From assembly GCA_025059415.1 (NCBI GenBank), contig JANXDQ010000016.1:1-20664 (forward strand): a stretch of 20,664 nt of DNA. The letters run 5' to 3'. The stretch comes from Aigarchaeota archaeon (GTDB lineage Archaea > Thermoproteota > Nitrososphaeria_A > Caldarchaeales > Wolframiiraptoraceae). The translations under genes were made by a program, and so were the position numbers. Below the pieces are notes generated by a model. That model was not told the DNA's origin, made no database searches, and saw only the letters and a list, made by a program, of their open reading frames with translations. Positions 14,015 through 20,514 of the stretch are shown piece after piece; positions within the stretch are counted from its first letter, which is position 1; the number at the start of each line of letters is the position of its first letter.

Positions 14015-14046
14015 AAAAAATGGGGAAATTATTTTATCCATTTTTT
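14015..14046. terminator. Inverted repeat, probable bidirectional terminator
   Basis: AAAAAATGG (14015-14023) is a perfect inverted copy of CCATTTTTT (14038-14046), separated by 14 bases. It gives a T-run on each strand and lies between the end of the 180-residue surface protein gene and the end of the convergent pseudogene. Confidence 0.55.
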
Positions 14047-14058
14047 AGCTCCCGGTGC

Positions 14059-14454
14059 TCAGGAACGTATGATCTCGTCCATTAGCTGAGCCCTTGTCCC
14101 CGCGTCGTTTATCGCTTCGAATCCGAAGCTCAGAATAAACCAATCTATACGGCGTCGATGGAGCGGGAACGCCAGACGGATACCTTATACCCCGGATATC
14201 GGCTCTCCCCATAGTGTGAATAAGTCGCCTTCTTCATCTAGGTAGTTGAATATTGCTGTCGAGCCGCCTATCGTGAATATTCCATCCGCGTAATCTTGGT
14301 TGTCCGCGCCATCACCTCCAAATATGATGAGCATTACCTCATTGCCCTCAGGCGGCCCCAATGGGTCACTTATCAGATCTCCCGGAACACCGGCCAACAC
14401 AAGAACACCTAGACGAATCATCGATTCGAGGGAAACTAGCTTAATCACTTGCAA
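14059..14454 (-). pseudogene. Frameshifted C-terminal remnant of an extracellular protein
   Basis: A decayed gene. The minus-strand frame opening at 14454 reads as a plausible extracellular domain (GVPGDLISDPLGPPEGNE, FGGDGADNQDYADGIFTIGG, FNYLDEEGDLFTLWGEP) and stops at 14185. Beyond the stop the same frame gives LSFGFEAINDAGTRAQLM followed by DEIIRS and a stop at 14059-14061. Between them another frame gives RYPSGVPAPSTPYRLVY. Joined, these segments look like one C-terminus of the kind seen in secreted archaeal and bacterial multidomain proteins, where a strand and 'GFEAI...RAELM' close the domain. The two shifts (+2 near 14190, +1 near 14130) cancel. A third break may lie near 14430, where another frame offers ASFPRIDDSS. 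No signal peptide, start or N-terminal part survives before the next gene at 14506. Sequencing error is less likely with several shifts but not excluded. Confidence 0.7.
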
Positions 14455-14505
14455 GGACCATCGGATATTTGTCTTCTGGGGTTAGGGATATGATTCCTGG
14501 AGTTT

Positions 14506-15729
14506 TCATTGAATTAGTTTTCTCCTCGTCAGTTCTTCCTCCATTTTCTGTATAACTTCTTCTATCGCTTTTTTCTGTTTATCGTTTAGTTCAAGCTTCA
14601 TCGCCTCGGTCGTCTCCCTGGTGCTCTTTAGTTGGCTTAGGAGGGACTCGAGTATCCTTCTATCCATCTTCTCGAGGTCTTCTCTAGATAGCGATCTTTT
14701 TTCAATGTCGGAGCTATAGAGGCATTTATTACCTGAAACTATCGTTACGTTTCCTTCTTCATCCACCGCTACTATGCCGTCGGCATCTGGGACATAGTCT
14801 CCGGGCTTGGCCTCCCATTCATCTTCATTTAACCGCCTTGCGGGGCGATAGATGGCGCTTGAAAAAATTGCCGTTTTCGGCAGCCTCTCCTTCTTCTCTA
14901 AGTTGAGTAGCCCAGGTTTTGGAGAGATCTTGCGGCCGAGAATTAATCCCAGTATCCCCGAAACTAGGGCCAAGACCCCTCCATAAGCCCCAAGTGCCAA
15001 ATAGTCGAGGTGTTTTTCAATTTCTTTGATGAATCTAGTCGATATCTCAGTGGTTTTCTCCATTATTACGAAGGACAGATGTTCCGTTGACGTTCTAGTC
15101 TCCGTTATCGTCTCTGATCTCAATATTTCTGTAACCTTTGTTATCATCTCTGTTTCGATTATTGTTTTCGTCTCGGTTATAGTTTCCACCTGAATGAGCG
15201 CCGTGGCCGCGGATAACGGCTCAGTTATGGTCGTCGTCACCGTTTCGGTCGTCTTTGCGATTTCCTCTGGGGGCACGACTTCGAGGTCGAAAGCCACGTA
15301 GTTGTTCCCCAAGTCTGGGTCATCATATCTCGAAAATGGATCTATTATCCACTCAAAGCGGTGTTTCCCTGGAGTAGCAGCCCAATCCACGTGGGCTGAA
15401 ATTATTTGTTTTGGGTCTCTTTCGAATGTCAGGAAGAGTGCGTCCTTTTGGTCGCCGTCTATTTTCAAGATTATCTCGACAGTTTGAGGTAGTGGTTCCA
15501 ATATAGTTTCTATACCCACGAAGACTTGGATTTTTGCCACCTCACCTGCACGCGGGGTGGATGGCGTAATCATGTAATCCGCTATAGCCCAATCAGTATG
15601 CAATCTCTCTTCTAGCTCTTGAGAAGATGCTGATGGGAGCATGTTATGAAAGACAAGAGAGCTTATGAAGATGGTGAAGATTAATAAAGAGATCGTGATG
15701 CGGATGTATTTAGAGAGAATCTTTTCCAC
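14506..15729 (-). CDS. Two-membrane-segment surface protein with CARDB-like domain and cytoplasmic coiled coil
   Basis: A 407-residue protein of unknown function. Residues 9-28 form a signal peptide or anchor. Residues about 40-155 are a beta-rich domain like CARDB/NEW3 (PSTPRAGEVAKIQVFVGIE, GKHRFEWIIDP, DLGNNYVAFDLEVVPPEE). A Thr/Glu-rich stalk (about 158-222; TTETVTTTITEP, ETITETKTIIETEMITK) follows, then a membrane segment at 243-265. The cytoplasmic tail of about 140 residues has a short beta part (YVPDADGIVAVDEEGNVTIVSG) and a charged coiled coil to the end. The layout suggests a receptor-like or scaffold protein with a sensor outside and an interaction helix inside; that is inference. 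The stalk recalls the one in the 180-residue protein on the other side of the pseudogene. Confidence 0.85.
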   Translation of the reverse strand: MEKILSKYIRITISLLIFTIFISSLVFHNMLPSASSQELEERLHTDWAIADYMITPSTPRAGEVAKIQVFVGIETILEPLPQTVEIILKIDGDQKDALFLTFERDPKQIISAHVDWAATPGKHRFEWIIDPFSRYDDPDLGNNYVAFDLEVVPPEEIAKTTETVTTTITEPLSAATALIQVETITETKTIIETEMITKVTEILRSETITETRTSTEHLSFVIMEKTTEISTRFIKEIEKHLDYLALGAYGGVLALVSGILGLILGRKISPKPGLLNLEKKERLPKTAIFSSAIYRPARRLNEDEWEAKPGDYVPDADGIVAVDEEGNVTIVSGNKCLYSSDIEKRSLSREDLEKMDRRILESLLSQLKSTRETTEAMKLELNDKQKKAIEEVIQKMEEELTRRKLIQ

Positions 15730-15807
15730 ACTTATTCATCTCAGCCATCTACGTTAATGGTTTTACTTAAACGTTTTTACACGCCGCGCCTCGATGTGGT
15801 CGGCGGC

Positions 15808-17277
15808 TCACCTGAGATTTATTGAACCGTCTTTCCCCGGTCTCTCTATTATCTCTATTATCGACTCGTTGTCCAGTTGGATCTCGGGCTCGTTGAAGAT
15901 GTTGGTCCTTATGCTGACCCACTTCACTCTGATCCTGGATCCCTCCTCTATCTCCGCGATTTCCCTGGCCTTGGCCCTCCAAGCCGATCCCTGGACGGCG
16001 GCGTCTTCATCCTTTATCCAGAACCCTATTTTCTCGGCTTCTCCAAAGCGTGTTCTCATCGTTATGAGCTGGGTCTTGGTGTAAAGCACGCCTTCAACTA
16101 TTGCGTCGGCGACGTCCACCTTCTCCCTGGAAGCTATCTCCTTGAGCCTGATGAATACGTCAGGGGGCTTGATCTCCCCCGAATACCCTATTTTCTCCAG
16201 GTCGGCTTCCCCGCACCTGAGCCTGATCTTCCCCCTCCTGAATTCCTGAAGGGCCTCCTTCACCAGGATGTATTCTCCAGGCGCCACCTCTAAGCTCTTC
16301 GGCGAGTAAATCCCAATTATCCTGTTTCCATCGGTCGAGATGTAGATTGCACCGGACTGGGTCTTCACCATGTCCAGGACTTTAACGACTAAGCCCTGCA
16401 CCCTCCTCTCCCCTATCTTTTCGAGGGATTCGGGCGTGGGCTTTTCCCTGATCGCGAGTATGCTCCTCGGGGTTAATGAGAGGCTGGAGCCGCTGGCCCG
16501 GACATCCGTTATGTAGATGGTTTCGCCCGGCTGTAGGTCGCCGAATTCCTTAACTCTATCCCTCCAGACCGTCAGCCTCGCCTCCCCCGTCTCCCCTATC
16601 AACCTGATGTCCCTGACAACGGCCTCACCATACCTCGTATCGATCCTTCTCTCCTCGCCTAGATCTAGGACCATCGCCTTGATGTCGTAGATTCCATCCC
16701 CGGAGTCGAGGGCATCACCCAAGTCGATGTAGAAGCTTCTCGGGTCGGGTGCTCCGGGCTCGCGTTCAAGTTTGGTGACGACCCCGCCTCTGCCTACGTG
16801 GAGTTCCGGGGTCCCCGTCTCAATTCTTTCTCGGGTGTAGGCGTGTAGAATTACCACCATGTCTCCGACCTGTAGCTCCACCGCGGCTACTTCATCCACC
16901 TTTTCATTCCACAGGGTTACATCTATGGTCCCGCTATCATCGCCTATCTTCATCCTCATCAGCTTGTGGTCTCTGGCGGTGATCGGGGCCGTGATGGCGT
17001 AGACCACGCCCCTCACCGAGACGTCTCTAAGACCTGGAACCAGGTTCATGATCTTCGTATAGGTTTGTACGGCGTGCGGGGGCGCGGTCTCCTTGGGTTC
17101 CTCCCTGAAGGCCCCGAGTTCCTCAGCAACCAATAGGAGTGCTCCTACCCTATTTAGTAGGGGCGATTCCCTTAATTTGGCCTCGACCATGGCCTCTAAC
17201 TCTCCCCTACTCAATTCGGGGAACCTTGAGAGCACCCTCTCCAGCAGCTTAGAATACTCCCTCAGCTCTTCGCCCAC
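15808..17277 (-). CDS. Multi-OB-fold RPA-like single-stranded DNA-binding protein
   Basis: A 489-residue protein of the archaeal RPA (replication protein A) type, which coats single-stranded DNA in replication and repair. An N-terminal helical part (residues 1-60, with RFPELSRGELEAMVEAKL) precedes a series of OB folds. OB1, about 75-170, has RGVVYAIT, MKIGDDSGTIDVTLW and GDMVVILHAY. OB2, about 185-280, has GEARLTVWRDR and QPGETIYITDVRAS. A third, about 290-360, starts RRVQGLVVKVLD. A fourth, about 375-480, has VADAIVEGVLYTKTQL, GFWIKDEDAAVQGSAW and GSRIRVKWV. No zinc finger is seen. The GDDSG-x-LW pattern of OB1 is typical of RPA. The ATG at 17277 lies 16 bases inside the end of the PduO-type gene, indicating coupled translation. 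Confidence 0.9.
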   Translation of the reverse strand: MGEELREYSKLLERVLSRFPELSRGELEAMVEAKLRESPLLNRVGALLLVAEELGAFREEPKETAPPHAVQTYTKIMNLVPGLRDVSVRGVVYAITAPITARDHKLMRMKIGDDSGTIDVTLWNEKVDEVAAVELQVGDMVVILHAYTRERIETGTPELHVGRGGVVTKLEREPGAPDPRSFYIDLGDALDSGDGIYDIKAMVLDLGEERRIDTRYGEAVVRDIRLIGETGEARLTVWRDRVKEFGDLQPGETIYITDVRASGSSLSLTPRSILAIREKPTPESLEKIGERRVQGLVVKVLDMVKTQSGAIYISTDGNRIIGIYSPKSLEVAPGEYILVKEALQEFRRGKIRLRCGEADLEKIGYSGEIKPPDVFIRLKEIASREKVDVADAIVEGVLYTKTQLITMRTRFGEAEKIGFWIKDEDAAVQGSAWRAKAREIAEIEEGSRIRVKWVSIRTNIFNEPEIQLDNESIIEIIERPGKDGSINLR

Positions 17278-17846
17278 CCAGGTCTTCCTCCATAAATCCC
17301 ACAGTCATCGCCACTTAAGATCTTATTCCACGTCTCATCACCAAGCCCCTCCCTGAAGTTGACGTACCTGGCCAAGACGAAGAGCGCCGAGGACAACTTA
17401 TTGACGTAGGCCAGGATCTTGGGGTCTATTGGAAATCTCCTGGAGAGGGCGACGATCGCGCGTTCACCCCTCCTCGCGGCGGCCCGTGCTAAGTGGAGGA
17501 AGGCGGCGGCCCTAGATCCCCCCGGGTAAATGAAGGAGGTCAGCTTGGGAAGGGATTTACCGTAGGTCTGGATTACCTGATCGAGGAAGTCCAAATCCTC
17601 CTGGGTTACGGTGGGCGTCTTCGTTTCCGAGCCCAGGGCCGAGATCTGCGATCCCAAGGCGAATAATTGGCCCTGTATCCTGGTGAGTATCTCGGAGACT
17701 TCGTCTCCTCTTTCTAGAAAAGATTTAACGACTCCGATGTGGCAGGATATTTCATCGATGATCCCGCAGACCTTAACCCGCTCATCATCCTTGTAGACCC
17801 TCTGACCTGAGAGGAGTACCGTCTCCGCGCCGTTCTCTTCATTCAT
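17262..17846 (-). CDS. PduO-type cob(I)alamin adenosyltransferase homologue with altered N-terminal motif
   Basis: A 194-residue cytoplasmic protein of the PduO-type ATP:cob(I)alamin adenosyltransferase family, which makes adenosylcobalamin. Conserved parts are QRVYKDDERVKVCGIIDEIS, the FIYPGGSRAAAFLHLARAAARRGERAIV block with the ATP-binding Arg/Glu residues, and YVNKLSSALFVLARYVN with the conserved Asn. The N-terminal TGDxGTT motif that binds ATP phosphates is replaced by ENGAETVLL. The Cys-rich tail ends DDCGIYGGRPGW, which is also unusual. ATG at 17846 is preferred to the TTG at 17861 because GGAG lies nine bases before it. The gene follows the zinc-finger gene by 42 bases and overlaps the RPA-like gene by 16. 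It could be a true adenosyltransferase or a family member with another role. Confidence 0.88.
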   Translation of the reverse strand: MNEENGAETVLLSGQRVYKDDERVKVCGIIDEISCHIGVVKSFLERGDEVSEILTRIQGQLFALGSQISALGSETKTPTVTQEDLDFLDQVIQTYGKSLPKLTSFIYPGGSRAAAFLHLARAAARRGERAIVALSRRFPIDPKILAYVNKLSSALFVLARYVNFREGLGDETWNKILSGDDCGIYGGRPGWAKS

Positions 17847-17888
17847 AACCCTATTCTCCAAAAAGGGATGTGCTTCTCCGAGATATAT

Positions 17889-18029
17889 CTACTCCCTAAA
17901 GACCTCGCCTTTAAACCGTATCCGCAGCGAATCGGGATGTCTTGAGAACACGTGTAATGTATACTCCTCATAGCTGTCAAAAAGGGCTCCACAGAGGGGG
18001 CATTTAATCCTGTATTGCCCGGCGCGCAT
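17889..18029 (-). CDS. 46-residue C2H2 zinc-finger protein
   Basis: A very short gene with a complete zinc finger. The protein begins MRAGQYRIK and then has C-P-L-C at residues 10-13, twelve residues, His26, four residues and His31: a C-x2-C-x12-H-x4-H finger, followed by a basic tail. Small C2H2 proteins of this size are common in archaea, where some act as DNA-binding regulators; this one's role is unknown. ATG at 18029 lies about 32 bases from a strong TATA-like box, so the message is probably leaderless. It is the first gene of a three-gene run: zinc finger, PduO-type protein (42-base gap), RPA-like protein. Confidence 0.8.
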   Translation of the reverse strand: MRAGQYRIKCPLCGALFDSYEEYTLHVFSRHPDSLRIRFKGEVFRE

Positions 18030-18055
18030 GACCCAAAGCATTCACGCTACAATAA

Positions 18056-18065
18056 GATATAAAAA
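18056..18065 (-). promoter_or_regulatory. TATA-like box for the zinc finger-PduO-RPA run
   Basis: The minus strand reads TTTTTATATC here, centred about 32 bases from the ATG at 18029. It sits in the 50-base gap after the AdoMet-decarboxylase-like gene and gives the downstream genes their own promoter. Confidence 0.55.
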
Positions 18066-18079
18066 GGATGTGTGGGTGC

Positions 18080-18475
18080 TCACTTTGAGGTCTGTATCTC
18101 CGCGTATTCCTCGATCTCCGGCCCCCGCAAAACGGTCTTCTTATGCACCCTAATCGGCTTAAATTCTCTCCTCAAATATTCCTCTATAGAGTCTATGTCG
18201 AATTCCTTGCAGGAGTAGACGTCGATCGATGCATAGCCGGTCCTGATGTCGGTGTGGATTGAGACGTGGCTCTCGGCCACGATCACAAACCCCGAAAGCC
18301 CCTCGCCGCTTAGGCTCCCCTCCCTGCCGACATAGTGGACTATGATGGGGCCGGCGATTATGTGGAGGCCCATTATATCTGAGAGCTTCTCGAGAGCTCC
18401 TCTCACCAGTTTTTCATCGTTTAAACTATTCCTATCGCAGCCGTGGAGATCTAGGAGCAGGTGACGCCAAGCCAT
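18080..18475 (-). CDS. S-adenosylmethionine decarboxylase-like proenzyme (SpeD family)
   Basis: A 131-residue pyruvoyl-dependent decarboxylase of the prokaryotic SpeD family. The proenzyme cleaves itself between Glu68 and Ser69 in AESHVSIHT, which converts Ser69 to the pyruvoyl cofactor. His74 and Cys89 (DVYSCKEFD) match the processing and proton-donor residues. The family pattern GYASIDVYSC is present. In Thermoproteota some SpeD paralogues are arginine decarboxylases, so the substrate may be S-adenosylmethionine or arginine; either would serve polyamine synthesis. The ATG at 18475 precedes WRHLLLDLHGC, the usual N-terminal strand. A TATA-like box (18500-18509, minus strand) lies about 30 bases upstream, which suggests a leaderless message. 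Confidence 0.93.
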   Translation of the reverse strand: MAWRHLLLDLHGCDRNSLNDEKLVRGALEKLSDIMGLHIIAGPIIVHYVGREGSLSGEGLSGFVIVAESHVSIHTDIRTGYASIDVYSCKEFDIDSIEEYLRREFKPIRVHKKTVLRGPEIEEYAEIQTSK

Positions 18476-18581
18476 TTTTGGTGCAAAGCAATTAGCCCCA
18501 AATATTAACTTTTCCTCATCGGGCTCCCGAAAATCCTACATCAGACCACGGGACGTCGGCTGTAAGATTGCGGACAAAATT

Positions 18582-18591
18582 TTTAATAAAC
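18582..18591 (+). promoter_or_regulatory. TATA-like box for the ArsB/NhaD-type transporter
   Basis: TTTAATAAAC lies in the 182-base divergent region between the SpeD-family gene and the transporter. From this box, transcription would start near 18612 and give a leader of about 45 bases, in line with the ribosome-binding site at the transporter start. Confidence 0.4.
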
Positions 18592-18657
18592 TAAATTCTA
18601 GAGAAGATTTCAAGGAATTGAGATCCTAGAAAGTTGAATGCAGTTGGGGGTATTGGT

Positions 18658-20010
18658 GTGAAAGAAAGTTTTAAAGCCGTGATGTTCGGAGTAATTACTC
18701 TTTTAACCATTATCTCGTGCATATTGCTGAATCTATCGAGGGAACAGGTCGTTGCTGTGACAATATTTGCCTCGAAGACGGCCGCCACGCTACTCTTCTG
18801 GAGATTCAGGCTGGCGATAGGCTTCGTCGGTCTAGCATTACTGTTTTTGTTTGGCGTCCTCGACGTAGCCCATTTCATCGAGTTTGCTGGGCTCGATGTA
18901 ATAATTTTCCTCATAGGGATGATGATAGTCATAGGGCATCTTGAAGAGAGGGGATTCTTTGAATATGTGCTCGCCAAGATAATAAACTTGGCTCGTGGAA
19001 ATCCTGTGAAAACGTTCTACCTCCTCATGATATCGTCCTTCATCATGGCGGCCCTCGTAGACGAGGTAACGTCAATACTCTTCGTAACAGCCCTCGTCTT
19101 ACGCGTCGCAAGCTATTCAGGGGTCAGCCCGGTGCCGCTTGTGATTATGACGGTCTTCGCCACAAATATCGGGAGTAGTGCCACAGTGGTAGGTAACCCA
19201 ATAGGAGTATTGATAGCCTTGAGGGCGGACTTGACGTTCACCGATTTCCTGCAATGGGCGACCCCCATGTCCTTATTGGCCTTAGTGCTCACAATAATCC
19301 TCTGCAAAGGCTATTACAAGAATTACATAAAGGAGCTAAAGGTTGAGGCGGTTACAAGTGACAGTGAGGTGAATAGGGGTAGAGTGTTGGATTGGCTCAT
19401 CTTCGGAGGAACTTTGGGAGGATTGATCCTACACGGGCCGATCGAGAGCCTCCTGGGCCTGGAGAAGGGAGTTATGCTCATCGGGGTCGCATTAATTTCG
19501 GCGGGAACTGTGTTACTAATTTCCCGTAAGAGGGCGAGGGAAATAGTTGAGAGGAACGTTGATTGGTGGACCCTCGCATTTTTCATAACGCTATTCGCAT
19601 CGGTGGGCACATTAAAATACGTGGGGGTCACGAAGCTGATCGCGGAGGGCTTTATAGGGATGGGGCTTCAAGGCACCGGACTATACCTGACATTTGGATA
19701 CATCAGCGGCTTCTTAACGGCTCTACTGGATAACATCTTGGCTGTTGCAACCCTTATACCTGTAGTTTACGAGCTCGGAGGAGTTGGAGTAAACATTTTC
19801 CCCTATTGGTGGGCCCTCCTCTTCTCCGGAACGTTTATGGGGAACTTGACGCCGATCGGGAGCACGGCCAACATAATCGCTTTGGGGATCGTTGAGCGGA
19901 AACACAGGGTCTCGTTTAAGGAATGGATCAAGATAGGTGCCGCAGTAAGCTTCTCGACGCTCACATTAGCTTTAATAATAATGACCCTAAGAACAGGGAT
20001 GCTATCTTAA
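18658..20010 (+). CDS. ArsB/NhaD/SLC13-type ion transporter
   Basis: A 450-residue integral membrane transporter of the ion transporter (IT) superfamily, which includes ArsB arsenite pumps, NhaD Na+/H+ antiporters and SLC13 carriers. About eleven hydrophobic segments are visible in two repeated halves. Diagnostic are ALVDEVTSILFVTALVL and NIGSSATVVGNPIGVLIAL in the first half, and TALLDNILAVATLIPVVYEL and GNLTPIGSTANIIALGI in the second. The order VDEVTS/LDN and GNP/TPIGS fits the paired re-entrant hairpins of the superfamily. The substrate (Na+, arsenite or an organic acid) cannot be told. GTG at 18658 is preferred because GGGGG lies nine bases upstream; a TTG at 18634 would add eight residues but has no such site. 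Confidence 0.92.
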   Translation: MKESFKAVMFGVITLLTIISCILLNLSREQVVAVTIFASKTAATLLFWRFRLAIGFVGLALLFLFGVLDVAHFIEFAGLDVIIFLIGMMIVIGHLEERGFFEYVLAKIINLARGNPVKTFYLLMISSFIMAALVDEVTSILFVTALVLRVASYSGVSPVPLVIMTVFATNIGSSATVVGNPIGVLIALRADLTFTDFLQWATPMSLLALVLTIILCKGYYKNYIKELKVEAVTSDSEVNRGRVLDWLIFGGTLGGLILHGPIESLLGLEKGVMLIGVALISAGTVLLISRKRAREIVERNVDWWTLAFFITLFASVGTLKYVGVTKLIAEGFIGMGLQGTGLYLTFGYISGFLTALLDNILAVATLIPVVYELGGVGVNIFPYWWALLFSGTFMGNLTPIGSTANIIALGIVERKHRVSFKEWIKIGAAVSFSTLTLALIIMTLRTGMLS

Positions 20011-20076
20011 CGTGGGGGCGTGTATCCTGATTCAACCATAGAGACTTTTATGATATGACTTGGGCCCGTGTATGGC

Positions 20077-20337
20077 TTAATCTGTTTTCGGCTTTGAGAC
20101 TATCATGAGCGAGCCGTCGCGCTCATCGACGAATACTTCGTGGTTGAGGTTTAACAGCGTCCTGAAAACCTGTTCCCACGGGAATTCTTTCGGGTTCAAG
20201 ACCTTTACGACCACGCCGCCATATTCGGATGAACATTTTCCTGAATCTCCAATTAGGAGGCTTATTATAATCTCGGGGCTACAACACTTTATATGGTCTT
20301 TCTCACGTTTACGGTCATCACTCAATTTCTCCAACAC
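20077..20337 (-). CDS. Small hypothetical protein with Cys-rich N-terminus
   Basis: An 86-residue protein not assigned to any family. The N-terminal third is charged, then three Cys residues occur (KCCSPEIIISLLIGDSGKC). The C-terminal half has a compact pattern of strand GGVVVKVLN, helix PWEQVFRTLLNLN, and strands EVFVDERDGSLMIVSK, which looks like a real alpha/beta domain. The start is GTG at 20337, about 29 bases from a TATA-like box on the minus strand, which supports a leaderless gene. It lies between the convergent transporter and the divergent HAD gene. Function is unknown. Confidence 0.65.
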   Translation of the reverse strand: MLEKLSDDRKREKDHIKCCSPEIIISLLIGDSGKCSSEYGGVVVKVLNPKEFPWEQVFRTLLNLNHEVFVDERDGSLMIVSKPKTD

Positions 20338-20360
20338 GTAACTTTACCAACTCAATTGAC

Positions 20361-20370
20361 TTAATAAGAT
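20361..20370 (-). promoter_or_regulatory. TATA-like box for the small hypothetical gene
   Basis: The minus strand reads ATCTTATTAA, centred about 29 bases from the GTG at 20337. Confidence 0.4.
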
Positions 20371-20475
20371 TTACTCCTAAAAATGGCTCTGGCCATCAGC
20401 ATGTTACGCTGCCACGAAGATTTTTGGACAATTCAAGCCTTAATGCAAGTTTCTGCGAGGAATTCTTTTGCATTA

Positions 20476-20487
20476 AAGTATTTAAGG
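20476..20487 (+). promoter_or_regulatory. TATA-like box for the HAD hydrolase gene
   Basis: AAGTATTTAAGG is centred about 33 bases before the TTG start at 20515. The rest of the 177-base divergent region (20338-20514) shows nothing else that can be assigned. Confidence 0.45.
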
Positions 20488-20514
20488 CCGCTTCGAGGGG
20501 GGTTTGACAAAATC

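Noticed and set aside
15877..16293. Plus-strand open frame of 138 codons
   Set aside because: It is antisense to the RPA-like gene and lacks recognisable domains; the minus-strand OB folds explain this DNA.
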